Source: Rhodobiaceae bacterium (GTDB lineage Bacteria; Pseudomonadota; Alphaproteobacteria; Rhizobiales; Tepidamorphaceae). Taken from it: a stretch of DNA of 64,000 bases. The stretch is from the NCBI GenBank assembly GCA_020637855.1, contig JACKJR010000002.1, forward strand, positions 248,001 through 312,000. The letters are read 5' to 3'. Shown here piece after piece: positions 1-8,027 of the stretch (its first letter is position 1; the number at the start of each line of letters is the position of its first letter). Below the pieces are notes generated by a model. The model searched no databases, was not told where the DNA came from, and saw only the letters and a list, made by a program, of their open reading frames with translations. A program made the translations under genes and the position numbers.

Positions 1-1130
1 GCTGCCTGCGCGGCCATACCCCGCGCGCGGCTCAACACACGGATGCAGCTGTCGAAATCACCGCGATCGACATAGCAGCCGTTGAGATGTCGGAACCCGG
101 TTGCCGGATCGAACGCATCGCGCCCGTGCAGCACCCGGCGGTTGTCGAACACCACCATCTCGCCGCCCTTCAGTTTCAGCGTGACGAGATAGGCATCGTC
201 CCGGCTCATCACCATGAACAGACGATAGGCGCGGTAGTAGCGTTCCATCAGGTCTGCCGGCAGATCGAATATATCCGCAAGATGCGCATTGAAGTTGATC
301 CCGGCCACATTGCCGGCCTCGTCAAGCTCGAGCACGCATCTGCGGCAACGGATGTCGGTGTCAGCATCGTGGAACCGGAACGGCACCGACACCGTGGACA
401 ACAGATCGAAGGCATCCGCGTCCTGTGCGCGGATGTCTTCGGCGATGGCAAACCCGTCGCAGAACAGCGACCCGCCACCGGTCGCCTCATTGGCAAGGCA
501 GTGCAGAAACTGAAAGCCGGGCGGCAGCTCCTGATTGGTCAGATCGGTGTGCAACGGCAGCCGGTGGGCGGTATAGGCCAGGTTGTTCGGATCGGGTTTC
601 GACACGACCTGAAAATCAACGCCGAAATTGGTTTCCCGAAGGAACCCGATACGCCGGGCGATCGCCATCCCGGCTGCAACCGAGTCCGCAATTCCCTCAA
701 CGATCGACAGACCATAGATCCTCGTTCTCACAAGCCAGTCCAACAAGGCATCGTCCGACGCCATGACGTCGTCGGCGCCCGCCCTGGGAATACCGGAAGC
801 ACCCAGCTCCCTGCGCCAGGCAAGCGGCGGGATATCTGCCGGATCGGGCATGCGAACGCCCGGCCGGTGATCGTGCAACCAGCCTGCATCGAACAGGCTG
901 CGATGGCCATCGGGCCAGGTGATCTCGACCGCACCGTTGCCGGCCCTTACCTCTTTTGGCGCGATGTCGGCGCGGACCGAGGTCAGATCGAACGTGCGCT
1001 CCTGGGTCTGTGGGTGAAAACCGCTGGGGCAATTGTCCCGCAGCCAGATGAAGGGGAAGCGTGCATCCTCGCCATCGCTCCATACGACATGAACCGCGCG
1101 CTCTCGCGCGTTTAAAGTTGCAGAAGTCAT
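1..1130 (-). CDS. Gamma-butyrobetaine dioxygenase-like 2-oxoglutarate/Fe(II) oxygenase (3' end cut by window)
   Basis: Reading from ATG at 1130 gives about 376 residues before the window edge. An N-terminal DUF971-like part (WLRDNCP, residues 29-35) is followed by a TauD/TfdA double-stranded beta-helix. The Fe(II) ligands are visible as H194-x-D196 (LPLHTD) and H335 (VLHGRDAF); R347 is a candidate 2-oxoglutarate-binding Arg. Known family members hydroxylate gamma-butyrobetaine (last step of carnitine synthesis), trimethyllysine, or 2-trimethylaminoethylphosphonate; the sequence alone does not separate these. The N-terminal segment has one Cys where the animal enzyme has a Cys-rich zinc site, so that site may be absent. 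Family proteins are about 385 residues, so only the last few codons should be missing. No carnitine genes are seen next to it. Confidence 0.85.
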   Translation of the reverse strand, partial: MTSATLNARERAVHVVWSDGEDARFPFIWLRDNCPSGFHPQTQERTFDLTSVRADIAPKEVRAGNGAVEITWPDGHRSLFDAGWLHDHRPGVRMPDPADIPPLAWRRELGASGIPRAGADDVMASDDALLDWLVRTRIYGLSIVEGIADSVAAGMAIARRIGFLRETNFGVDFQVVSKPDPNNLAYTAHRLPLHTDLTNQELPPGFQFLHCLANEATGGGSLFCDGFAIAEDIRAQDADAFDLLSTVSVPFRFHDADTDIRCRRCVLELDEAGNVAGINFNAHLADIFDLPADLMERYYRAYRLFMVMSRDDAYLVTLKLKGGEMVVFDNRRVLHGRDAFDPATGFRHLNGCYVDRGDFDSCIRVLSRARGMAAQA

Positions 1131-1150
1131 TGAAATTTCTCCGCTTCCTA

Positions 1151-1194
1151 GCAATTCCAGGAAAAGTGTAACGCGGTTTTCCATCCGGAATTGC
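1151..1194. repeat. REP-like palindromic element, copy 1
   Basis: A 44-bp element whose ends, gcaattccagg and ccggaattgc, are inverted copies, with gcggttttcc in the middle. The same outer arms occur at 59324-59409, and a decayed form at 44721-44764. It lies in the 376-bp gap between the dioxygenase start and the leuA terminator; nothing else was recognised in that gap. I recall similar palindromes being common in rhizobial genomes, but could not check this. Confidence 0.7.
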
Positions 1195-1445
1195 GAAGAC
1201 CAGAAATGCAGAGCCGTGTAGGTGGGCTATTTTCGCCGGAACGGCTCTGGACATTGAGAAAACCGGATCAAGCCAAAGCACAGACCTGAATCCGGCGCGA
1301 TCAATGCCGTGGCGGCGGAGGCCACCACCAGTGGATCTTGCCATGCGGCGTACCGCAGTTACGCCCGACAGAAACCGGCATGCGATGTCTCCACATGCGA
1401 TTGAGCGGATGTGGCGAGTATCATGCCGGACTGCACGCGATGTCC

Positions 1446-1477
1446 ATAAAAATAAAGGCGGGCCATAGGGCCCGCCT
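1446..1477 (-). terminator. Rho-independent terminator of leuA
   Basis: A perfect 9-bp stem (1456-1464 with 1469-1477, loop ATAG) is followed on the minus strand by a T-rich run (1446-1455). It lies 30 bp past the leuA stop codon. Confidence 0.85.
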
Positions 1478-1506
1478 CCATCGTCTCGTGAACCTTGCTT
1501 GCGCGG

Positions 1507-3042
1507 TTATTCGGCGGCCTGCGCGTGCAACCGGTCGCGCCGCGCCATCAGCTTGTTGAGCGCGGTGAGATAGGCCTTGGCCGAAGCGACCAGCGTATCG
1601 GGATTGGCGGCCCGTCCGGTGACGCTATGGCCTTCATGGCCGAGCCGGACGGAGACTTCCGCCTGAGCATCGGTACCCTCGGTCACGGCATGCACCTGAT
1701 AGAGTTCCAGCACCGCCTCGTGCGGCACCAGCGCATGGATCGCGTTGAAGGTCGCATCCACCGGCCCGTTGCCGGACGACTGCACCGTCTTGTGCTCGCC
1801 CTCGATGTCGAGCGACAGCGTGCACACCTGCGGCCCCATCGTGCCGGCCACTACCAGCAGAGACAGGACTTTCATGCGGTCCTGCGCGGTGGCGAGGTTC
1901 TCATCGACCAACGCCTCGATGTCCTCGTCGTAGACCTCTTTCTTGCGGTCGGCGAGGTCCTTGAAGCGGGTGAAGGCGTCCTGCAGCTGGTTGTCGGAGA
2001 GTTCGTAGCCGAGTTGCTCCAGCTTGTCGCGGAAGGCGTTGCGGCCGGAATGCTTGCCCATGACCAGCGACGTCTTCTGAACGCCGACGGACTCCGGCGT
2101 CATGATTTCGTAGGTCTGGGTGTGCTTCAGCATGCCGTCCTGATGGATACCGCTTTCATGCGCGAAAGCGTTCCTCCCGACGATTGCCTTGTTGTACTGC
2201 ACCGGAAACGACGTAACCGCCGACACGAGTTTGGAAGCGCGCGTCAGCATCGTGGTGTCGATGTTGGTGGTAAAGGGCAGCACATCCTCGCGCGTCTTCA
2301 TCGCCATCACGACTTCTTCCAGCGCAGCATTGCCCGCCCGCTCGCCGATACCGTTGATCGTGCATTCGATCTGCCGCGCACCGCCCTTGACGCCTGCCAG
2401 CGAATTGGCGACCGCCATGCCGAGATCGTTGTGACAATGCACCGAAAAGATCGCCTTGTCGGAATCGGGCACCTCTTCGCGCACACGCTTGAACAGGTCG
2501 AAATATTCCTCCGGCGTCGTATAGCCGACCGTGTCGGGGATGTTGATCGTCGTGGCGCCCGCCTTGATCGCGGCGTCAACGCACCGGCACAGAAAGTCGA
2601 ACTCGGTCCGGGTGCCGTCCTCGCACGACCACTCCACGTCGTCGACGAGGTTGCGCGCCCGCGTCACCTGATCGATGACCATCTCCAGCACCTGCTCCGG
2701 CGACTTCTGAAGCTTGTACTTCATATGCACCGGCGAGGTGGAGATGAAGGTATGGATACGCGGGCGCTTGGCGTTCTTCACCGCTTCGCCTGCCCGGTCG
2801 ATGTCACCGGGGGCTGCGCGTGAAAGTCCCGCCACCACCGCGTTCTGAACACGTTGGGCGATGAGCGACACCGCTTCGAAATCGCCGTTGGAGGCAATCG
2901 GGAAGCCTGCCTCGATGACATCGACGCCCATCGCATCGAGCAGATCGGCAACCTGGAGCTTTTCCTCCAGGGTCATGGTAGCGCCGGGACACTGTTCACC
3001 GTCGCGCAAGGTGGTGTCGAAAATGATGACCTGATCACTCAT
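1507..3042 (-). CDS. leuA: 2-isopropylmalate synthase
   Basis: 511 residues, normal for bacterial LeuA. It condenses acetyl-CoA with 2-oxoisovalerate, the committed step of leucine synthesis, in the cytoplasm. The N-terminal TIM barrel carries the DTTLRDGEQCPG metal and substrate motif near residue 10 and HCHNDLGMAVAN near residue 200; the C-terminal part from about residue 370 is the leucine-sensing dimer domain. The start ATG at 3042 follows AGGAC. The gene is alone on its strand, behind a leucine-rich leader peptide (3214-3327), and ends at a clear terminator. Leucine control by both feedback and attenuation is inferred. Confidence 0.97.
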   Translation of the reverse strand: MSDQVIIFDTTLRDGEQCPGATMTLEEKLQVADLLDAMGVDVIEAGFPIASNGDFEAVSLIAQRVQNAVVAGLSRAAPGDIDRAGEAVKNAKRPRIHTFISTSPVHMKYKLQKSPEQVLEMVIDQVTRARNLVDDVEWSCEDGTRTEFDFLCRCVDAAIKAGATTINIPDTVGYTTPEEYFDLFKRVREEVPDSDKAIFSVHCHNDLGMAVANSLAGVKGGARQIECTINGIGERAGNAALEEVVMAMKTREDVLPFTTNIDTTMLTRASKLVSAVTSFPVQYNKAIVGRNAFAHESGIHQDGMLKHTQTYEIMTPESVGVQKTSLVMGKHSGRNAFRDKLEQLGYELSDNQLQDAFTRFKDLADRKKEVYDEDIEALVDENLATAQDRMKVLSLLVVAGTMGPQVCTLSLDIEGEHKTVQSSGNGPVDATFNAIHALVPHEAVLELYQVHAVTEGTDAQAEVSVRLGHEGHSVTGRAANPDTLVASAKAYLTALNKLMARRDRLHAQAAE

Positions 3043-3173
3043 GGGTCTTGTCCTGTCTGAGCGGTTCCCGCCGGATTACGCTGTTTCAAGCGTGCAATTC
3101 ATTTCTGTAACGGCCGGGAACGCGAAAGTTGCTGCTTTGTGTCGACGATTCGATTGTCGGCTTGGTCTGAACT

Positions 3174-3220
3174 CCCCTGAGGTCCCGTCCGCGCATTCGC
3201 GAACCGCCGGAACTCAGGGG
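3174..3220 (-). promoter_or_regulatory. leuA leader RNA hairpin (probable attenuator)
   Basis: On the minus strand CCCCTGAG (3220-3213) pairs with CTCAGGGG (3181-3174), closing a long hairpin. The TGA stop codon of the leader peptide lies inside the 5' arm, so a ribosome that reaches the stop would disrupt this stem. A second pairing, between GTTCCCG and CGGGAAC nearer to leuA, could hide the leuA ribosome site. No U-run was seen, so the output may be translational or Rho-dependent. Confidence 0.6.
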
Positions 3221-3327
3221 CGGATAAGGAGCAGCAGGTCGAGGGGAAGCAGCGCGAGGCGCAAGGCGCGCGTCTCAGCGTCTGGGGCGATTTCACCCTG
3301 GGCAATCATGTCACGGACCGAAGTCAT
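3214..3327 (-). CDS. leuA leader peptide (LeuL-like)
   Basis: A short ORF 172 bp upstream of leuA on the same strand encodes 37 residues from ATG 3327, or 31 from ATG 3309. The last 17 residues hold nine leucines and one isoleucine (LALLPLDLLLLI), ending in TGA within the 5' arm of a hairpin. An AGGA sequence lies about 12 bp before ATG 3327; nothing comparable precedes 3309. Leu-codon leader peptides ahead of leuA are an established attenuation mechanism in proteobacteria: shortage of charged tRNA-Leu stalls the ribosome on the run. The 294 bp further upstream presumably holds promoters for this transcript and for the divergent gene at 3622; no clear -35/-10 was identified. Confidence 0.75.
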   Translation of the reverse strand: MTSVRDMIAQGEIAPDAETRALRLALLPLDLLLLIRP

Positions 3328-3621
3328 CGCGATCTATGTCCTGCCTTGCCGTTTCCACCTCGTCAGGCCACCGGGAATCACCGCTTGCCTGACAGCCATT
3401 CAGCAGATCGTCCGCCGCAAGCGTAAACGACCGGTTAATGCGTCGGATATGCTTCTACCCCCACTGGGTCGCCAAGCGCAAGATGGCAACAGTGCGGCAA
3501 TCACCAACTATTTCAAAAAATTAAAGTTTCAAAGCTGCGACGGCAATTGATTCGACCTTCCAAGAGGGCGCGATAGGCTTGCCGCGCGGGTGGGGGCAAT
3601 GATCACGAAAGGAACGAGGTC

Positions 3622-3882
3622 ATGCATTCCGCACAGAAGAATTCGATCCTTGCTGCAACTCTGATCGTGGGTCTCGGCGCGTTTGTCGCCATTGCCAAAG
3701 CCGACTGCGCAAGCGACGTCCAGGCAATCGAAGCAGCCCTGTCATCCGGCAAAATCGATGAAAGCCTGCAAACGAACGCACAGGCCTTGCTCGACGACGC
3801 CAAGACCCTGCAAGGCCAGGGCAAGGAAGCCGAATGCTCCGATCTGACGGCGCAGATCAAGGCTTCACTGGGCCTCAACTGA
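3622..3882 (+). CDS. Small secreted hypothetical protein
   Basis: 86 residues. Residues 1-27 look like a cleavable signal peptide (SILAATLIVGLGAFVAIAKA). The mature part of about 60 residues is helical and acidic, with two cysteines (one just after the predicted cleavage site, one near the C-terminus) that could form a disulfide in the periplasm. ATG 3622 is preceded by AGGAACGAGG. A strong terminator follows at 3949-3993, supporting a monocistronic gene. I do not recognise the family. Confidence 0.7.
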   Translation: MHSAQKNSILAATLIVGLGAFVAIAKADCASDVQAIEAALSSGKIDESLQTNAQALLDDAKTLQGQGKEAECSDLTAQIKASLGLN

Positions 3883-3948
3883 ATAACGGGATGCCCCTTG
3901 TTGTAAGTCGGGGGTAACGGGCCGGGCATCCCCCTGCCCGGGACGGGG

Positions 3949-3993
3949 CGGCGCGCAGGGACGACACCTCCCCTGCGCGCCGTTTCGATTTTG
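3949..3993 (+). terminator. Rho-independent terminator of the small secreted protein gene
   Basis: A 12-bp GC-rich stem (3949-3960 with 3971-3982) is followed by TTTCGATTTT on the plus strand. It ends just before the 3' end of the convergent gene at 3997. Confidence 0.8.
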
Positions 3994-3996
3994 TCT

Positions 3997-4377
3997 CTAG
4001 CGCTTTGCGGAAACCGCGCACCAGGCAATGTACGTGAAAAGCGCGAAGGACACCGCATAGACGATTGCGCCAATCGCAGCGATCGGTTCGGCCGACTTAT
4101 TGCCGCCATACAGCATGTAGAGTCCGATAAGGATCGCCAGAAGGCTGACTTCGGCAACAACCAGGTGAACCTTCGCCAGCTTGTTGGCCGCAGCAGCCGG
4201 AAACTGGTGATAGAACATCCCGAAGATCGCGAAACTGACCCACCCGATCACCATGGTGTGCGCATGGGTGGGAAGCTGCGAGTGATCATGGCTTGCAGCC
4301 ATGATGTTGCCGAGGGTGAGCCCGGCCAGGCCAAAAACCAGCGAAGACAGGAAAAAGACGCGTGCTACGCCATTCAT
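3997..4377 (-). CDS. Four-helix membrane protein resembling a heme-copper oxidase subunit I fragment
   Basis: 126 residues with about four predicted membrane helices. It contains LPTHAHTMVIGWVSF, a His-rich helix start like those in cbb3-oxidase and NorB catalytic subunits, followed by FGMFYHQFP. It is far too short to be an oxidase and resembles stand-alone small proteins of that superfamily whose role is unknown. The PhzF gene lies upstream on the same strand, 56 bp away. A function in heme or gas handling would be speculation. Confidence 0.65.
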   Translation of the reverse strand: MNGVARVFFLSSLVFGLAGLTLGNIMAASHDHSQLPTHAHTMVIGWVSFAIFGMFYHQFPAAAANKLAKVHLVVAEVSLLAILIGLYMLYGGNKSAEPIAAIGAIVYAVSFALFTYIAWCAVSAKR

Positions 4378-4433
4378 ATCGTTGCCCCCTGTATTGCGTG
4401 GCGCTCATATACGGCGTCACTTCGGGGCGCAAT

Positions 4434-5345
4434 CTAAACCAAAAGCTCTCCACGCGCGACGACAACCGCGTGCCCGCCGATACGCACGGCCGACAGGGCT
4501 TTTTTCTCTATCTCGAGTTCCAGCTCAATAAGGCTGGGCCGGTGCATCGCATAGCCCTGTTCGATACGGTAGCGGGTTACACCCGGGGGCGGCTGATCGT
4601 ATAGATTGATTATGCCGGCAAAGGCCGCGGCAGCCGATCCGGTCGCGGGATCCTCGTTGATACCATGCGCAGGCGCAAACATCCGTGCCTGGAAGTCATT
4701 TGCTTCCGAAGCGGTTTCCCGCGTGTAGATGAAGGCACCGCGCTCGCCGAATGCCTCCTCGAAGGCACGGCCGGAAACCTTCGCCCGGTTCAGCCTTTCC
4801 AGATCGCGCACCGGCACGAAAGCGAAGGGAACACCCGCACTGCAGCGCGTCGGCTTGTGGTTCTCGAAACCGATCTCGTTGGGTTCAAGACACAATGCTG
4901 CAGCGATCAGGTCGCGATCGCCGCCGTTTTCCGGCTTGTCTGGAAGAACCGGAATATCGAATTCGGCATAGGTACCATGCTGCTTCAGCTTCACACCGCA
5001 ACGAACCGCTCCGATGTCCTCTTCCAGGACAATGATGCCTTCCTTCATGCTTGTGCCATCGAACCGCTCCAAAGCGAGCAGGATCGATGTCCCGACCGTG
5101 GGATGGCCGGCGAATGGCAACTCGCGCCCCGGCGTGAAGATACGCACCCGCGCACTGTGGGCAGGGTGCTGTGGCGGCAGCACGAAGACGGTTTCGGACA
5201 GGTTGAACTCCGCCGCGATGGCCTGCATGCGCGCGGTGTCCAACCCTTCTGAATCCCGGACAACCGCAAGCGGATTGCCAGCCAGCCGGTCCTCGGTGAA
5301 AACATCGAGGACAGCATACCGCCGCGATTTGGATGAAACTGCCAT
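4434..5345 (-). CDS. PhzF family isomerase/epimerase
   Basis: 303 residues, the usual length of PhzF-fold proteins. The catalytic glutamate motif is present as NLSETVF (E51), along with FAGHPTVG and the C-terminal ATGSAAAAF motif. The family includes trans-2,3-dihydro-3-hydroxyanthranilate isomerase for phenazines, but most members outside phenazine clusters have unknown substrates; no other phz gene is present. It is followed on the same strand by the small membrane protein at 3997. Confidence 0.85.
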   Translation of the reverse strand: MAVSSKSRRYAVLDVFTEDRLAGNPLAVVRDSEGLDTARMQAIAAEFNLSETVFVLPPQHPAHSARVRIFTPGRELPFAGHPTVGTSILLALERFDGTSMKEGIIVLEEDIGAVRCGVKLKQHGTYAEFDIPVLPDKPENGGDRDLIAAALCLEPNEIGFENHKPTRCSAGVPFAFVPVRDLERLNRAKVSGRAFEEAFGERGAFIYTRETASEANDFQARMFAPAHGINEDPATGSAAAAFAGIINLYDQPPPGVTRYRIEQGYAMHRPSLIELELEIEKKALSAVRIGGHAVVVARGELLV

Positions 5346-5449
5346 GGGAGAAGCCTTCGGATCGCAGGTGATTTGAATGCGCCAGAAGGTCTATGCGGAA
5401 CCGGTGATTCCGTCCACAGGGCAAGACGGTAAATTACAGACTGATTTCC

Positions 5450-5875
5450 TCAGCCGCGCTCGGGCGTCGGCGCGCCCGCATCGTCAGCAGACGAACGGAA
5501 CATGGATGCAAATCCGTCGAAAGCAGCAGCGAGCTCGGAGACCACGGGGGTTTCCGGGAACAGAATAAAGCCCGTTCCACGCATTCCAGGCTCATATTCG
5601 GTCATATCGGGCGCCTCACGCTGCCCCATTGCACGCACCGAAAGGCGTCCGCGCGGCGAATTGGGAAACCGGCTGCCGGCCGCCACCTGCACATCTTCTT
5701 CGGCGCGCACGCGCGCATCGTCCTCGTTTTCGGCTTCAATGAACCGCCACGTATAAAACCCCACGCGTCCCGGACGAACCGCGCCATCGGCGCTTTCGGT
5801 GCGGAAGTTGTGACCTTCGATCAGAAATGCGTGCCACTCGGACATATCGAACTCATGAGTAGTAATGCGCTTCAT
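5450..5875 (-). CDS. Conserved-looking hypothetical protein
   Basis: 141 residues from ATG 5875 (MKRITTHEF); an in-frame upstream start at 5908 adds 11 residues with a less convincing sequence. It is soluble, with aromatic-rich segments (WHAFLIEGHNF, GFYTWRFIEA) and an acidic 'ENEDDARVRAEEDVQ' stretch. It has no signal peptide or membrane helix. I do not recognise the family. It is transcribed towards the PhzF gene, 104 bp away, and could belong to the same unit. Confidence 0.6.
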   Translation of the reverse strand: MKRITTHEFDMSEWHAFLIEGHNFRTESADGAVRPGRVGFYTWRFIEAENEDDARVRAEEDVQVAAGSRFPNSPRGRLSVRAMGQREAPDMTEYEPGMRGTGFILFPETPVVSELAAAFDGFASMFRSSADDAGAPTPERG

Positions 5876-5923
5876 AGTTACCCAGCATCGTAAATGAAGC
5901 CTGAACATGGCATGAACGGGAAT

Positions 5924-6787
5924 TCAATTGATCCCGGCCGAAAAAATCGTGACCAGCCAATCGATCACCGCGCGCACGCAAGGTACGCGGCGCTGGCTTT
6001 CATGCACCGCAGTCCATACCTCCCGGCTCAGACACGCTTCCGGCCCGAACGGCGGCACCGCTATGCGTTCAAGAGATGCGCTTGCATCGCCGAAGAAGCA
6101 CGGCAACATCACCCCGCCATGACCGTTGACCGCGAGTGCGGCCAGCCCTTCGATACTGTTGCAGCGGGCCACTACATGCTGTGGCGGCACGTGCGCAGCA
6201 AGCCATTGCGCTTCGGGAAGCACCCCCAGGGCTTCGGTGTATGTCAGCCAGTGCAGCGGGCAGCTGGTGTCGCTTCCGGCACGCGTATATGCCGCAAATG
6301 TCATGTCGGCGAGCTTGCGCCCGTAGATATCCGGCCCCGTCGGCAACGCCAGCCGCACCGCGATGTCAGCCTCCCCGCGCGCAAGATCGAGGTTGCGTGC
6401 ATCGGCAATGAAATCGATCGAGATATCCGGGAAGCGCTTGCGAAGCTCGGCGTATCGGGGAATGACGATCAAATCGAGAATGGCCCGCAATCCCGTAAGG
6501 CGAACCACACCGGCGGGCTGATCAAGTCCGGCTACATCACCGCTGAGAGCCTGTGCGGCCAGCGCCATGTCGCCGGCATGCCGAGATGCCTGCAGGCCCG
6601 CCGCCGTCAACTGATAGCGCCGGTCGACCTTGGCGATCACTTCCGAGCCGAGCACTTCGCCAAGCCGGCGCAAGCGACGAACTACAGTGGTCTCGTCGCT
6701 GCCAATCGCACGTGCCGTAGCCGCGGTTGATCCTTCGCGCGCGAAGACCGCCAGAACCTGCAGATCACCCCAATCCATATCCTGCAT
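5924..6787 (-). CDS. LysR family transcriptional regulator
   Basis: About 287 residues from ATG 6787; MDWGDLQ at 6778 is an equally plausible start, and the longest frame begins at 6808. An N-terminal winged helix-turn-helix (DLQVLAVFAREGSTAATARAIGSDETTVVRRLRRLG) is followed by a periplasmic-binding-like effector domain. It is divergent from the isochorismatase-family gene at 6882, with an inverted repeat ATTGC-N11-GCAAT at its 5' end. It probably controls that neighbour and itself. Confidence 0.9.
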   Translation of the reverse strand: MQDMDWGDLQVLAVFAREGSTAATARAIGSDETTVVRRLRRLGEVLGSEVIAKVDRRYQLTAAGLQASRHAGDMALAAQALSGDVAGLDQPAGVVRLTGLRAILDLIVIPRYAELRKRFPDISIDFIADARNLDLARGEADIAVRLALPTGPDIYGRKLADMTFAAYTRAGSDTSCPLHWLTYTEALGVLPEAQWLAAHVPPQHVVARCNSIEGLAALAVNGHGGVMLPCFFGDASASLERIAVPPFGPEACLSREVWTAVHESQRRVPCVRAVIDWLVTIFSAGIN

Positions 6788-6811
6788 AATTGCAGGATAA
6801 CACGGCAATTA
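6787..6811. promoter_or_regulatory. Probable LysR operator
   Basis: TAATTGC (6787-6793) and GCAATTA (6805-6811) form a 7-bp inverted repeat with an 11-bp spacer, the T-N11-A architecture of LysR boxes. Another CGGCAATTA half-site follows near 6825 and CCAATTGCC near 6858. The position over the regulator start suits autorepression. Confidence 0.6.
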
Positions 6812-6881
6812 TTCGTATTACACCGGCAATTACGCCGATATAGATTTACGCCATCGCCAATTGCCGACATGGAGAGTTTTT

Positions 6882-7484
6882 ATGAGCGAGGCATTTTCCT
6901 TACGCCAATTGCGCGGCGCCCCGGTAACCGCAACCCCCTTGCAGGACGCAGTCCTGATCCTGATCGACTGCCAGAACACCTATACCGGCGGCCTGCTGAA
7001 ACTCGATGGCGTCGACGCGGCCATGGAGAATGCCAGCGTTTTGCTTCAACGCGCGCGGGCGGTGTCCGCGCCGATCATCCATATCGCCCATGACGCAGGC
7101 CCCGGTTCCCCTTTCGATGTACGGGCTGAAAGCGGTGCGATTGCCGCCCCTGTCGCGCCGTCGGGGAACGAACCAATACTCATCAAGACCCATCCCAATT
7201 CCTTCTGGAAAACAGATCTTGAAAGCCGGCTCGAAACAATCGGCAAAAAGAGCCTGATCCTGGTCGGCTTCATGACGCATATGTGCGTCAACTCGACCGC
7301 CCGCGCCGCTTATAATCGCGGCTTCCAGATCACCGTGCCGGCGGATGCAACCGCAACCCGCGCCCTGCCTGATCCGCGCGGCGGCGAACTGCCCGCATCA
7401 ACCGTCCAAGCCGTTTCGCTTGCCGCCATGGCGGATGTATTCGCAACCGTGGTGCCGGGCGTCGCTGACGTACCGGACCGCTAA
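6882..7484 (+). CDS. Isochorismatase-family cysteine hydrolase
   Basis: 200 residues from ATG 6882, preceded by GGAGAG; an in-frame ATG at 6861 lacks such a site. The cysteine-hydrolase triad is visible: D29 in LILIDCQNTY, a lysine in the SFWKTDL segment (K110), and C135 in GFMTHMCVNSTARAA. Members cleave amides or enol ethers (nicotinamidase, N-carbamoylsarcosine amidase, isochorismatase, ureidoacrylate hydrolase). The substrate here is unknown. Divergent from, and probably regulated by, the LysR gene. Confidence 0.85.
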   Translation: MSEAFSLRQLRGAPVTATPLQDAVLILIDCQNTYTGGLLKLDGVDAAMENASVLLQRARAVSAPIIHIAHDAGPGSPFDVRAESGAIAAPVAPSGNEPILIKTHPNSFWKTDLESRLETIGKKSLILVGFMTHMCVNSTARAAYNRGFQITVPADATATRALPDPRGGELPASTVQAVSLAAMADVFATVVPGVADVPDR

Positions 7485-7492
7485 GCGCGGGA

Positions 7493-7951
7493 TCAGAGCA
7501 CCTTCTCCATCCTCGGCAGCATGCGGCCGGGGATGGAACCGGATGGACTTTCGCCGACGATCTTCATGCCCATCGCCTGATAGAAGGCAACCGCGAAGGG
7601 ATCGGCATCGAGTCCAAGCCGGAAACACCCGAACGCACGGGCGCGCGCTTCCATATGCGCCCATAGCGCCCGCCCGACGCCAGAGCGTTTTGCCTGCGGA
7701 TCGACGAACATGTCCTCGACATGACCGAGTTCGCCTTTGGCGATCAGCCGGTACATGCCAAGCGGCGTTTCGTCTCCGGCAACGAAAACCTCACCGTCTG
7801 AAATCGCTTCCGCCGGAATTGTCAGTTCCGCGACGCACGCGGCCATGAACGCTTCGTCGTAGCCGTTTGAGGCCTTGGAGCGCAGCACAAGCGCGGTCAG
7901 CACCTCTTCCTCTCCCGGCCGGGCGCGCCTGATTTCAATTCCTTCCCGCAT
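7493..7951 (-). CDS. GNAT family N-acetyltransferase
   Basis: 152 residues, a single GNAT domain. The acetyl-CoA pyrophosphate-binding motif appears as AKRSGVGRALW near residue 90, preceded by the beta-4 strand VEDMFVDP. The C-terminal FYQAMGMKIVGE is typical of GNAT strand 6-7. It is convergent with the isochorismatase-family gene, only 8 bp apart. The acetyl acceptor cannot be inferred. Confidence 0.85.
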   Translation of the reverse strand: MREGIEIRRARPGEEEVLTALVLRSKASNGYDEAFMAACVAELTIPAEAISDGEVFVAGDETPLGMYRLIAKGELGHVEDMFVDPQAKRSGVGRALWAHMEARARAFGCFRLGLDADPFAVAFYQAMGMKIVGESPSGSIPGRMLPRMEKVL

Positions 7952-8027
7952 GACCGCCCCCTGTCACATACGCAAGATTGCGAATGGAAACATATTCTCA
8001 TTTCTATATATTAGAGGAATCTAATTT

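Noticed and set aside
87..1115. 342-residue open frame on the plus strand
   Set aside because: It is antisense to the dioxygenase gene, whose minus-strand frame carries recognisable catalytic motifs; the plus frame has none.
1495..2823. 442-residue open frame on the plus strand
   Set aside because: Antisense shadow of leuA, produced by high GC codon bias.
3041..3550. 169-residue open frame on the plus strand upstream of leuA
   Set aside because: It runs antisense to the leuA leader region, has low-complexity Arg/Ser composition, and no ribosome site.
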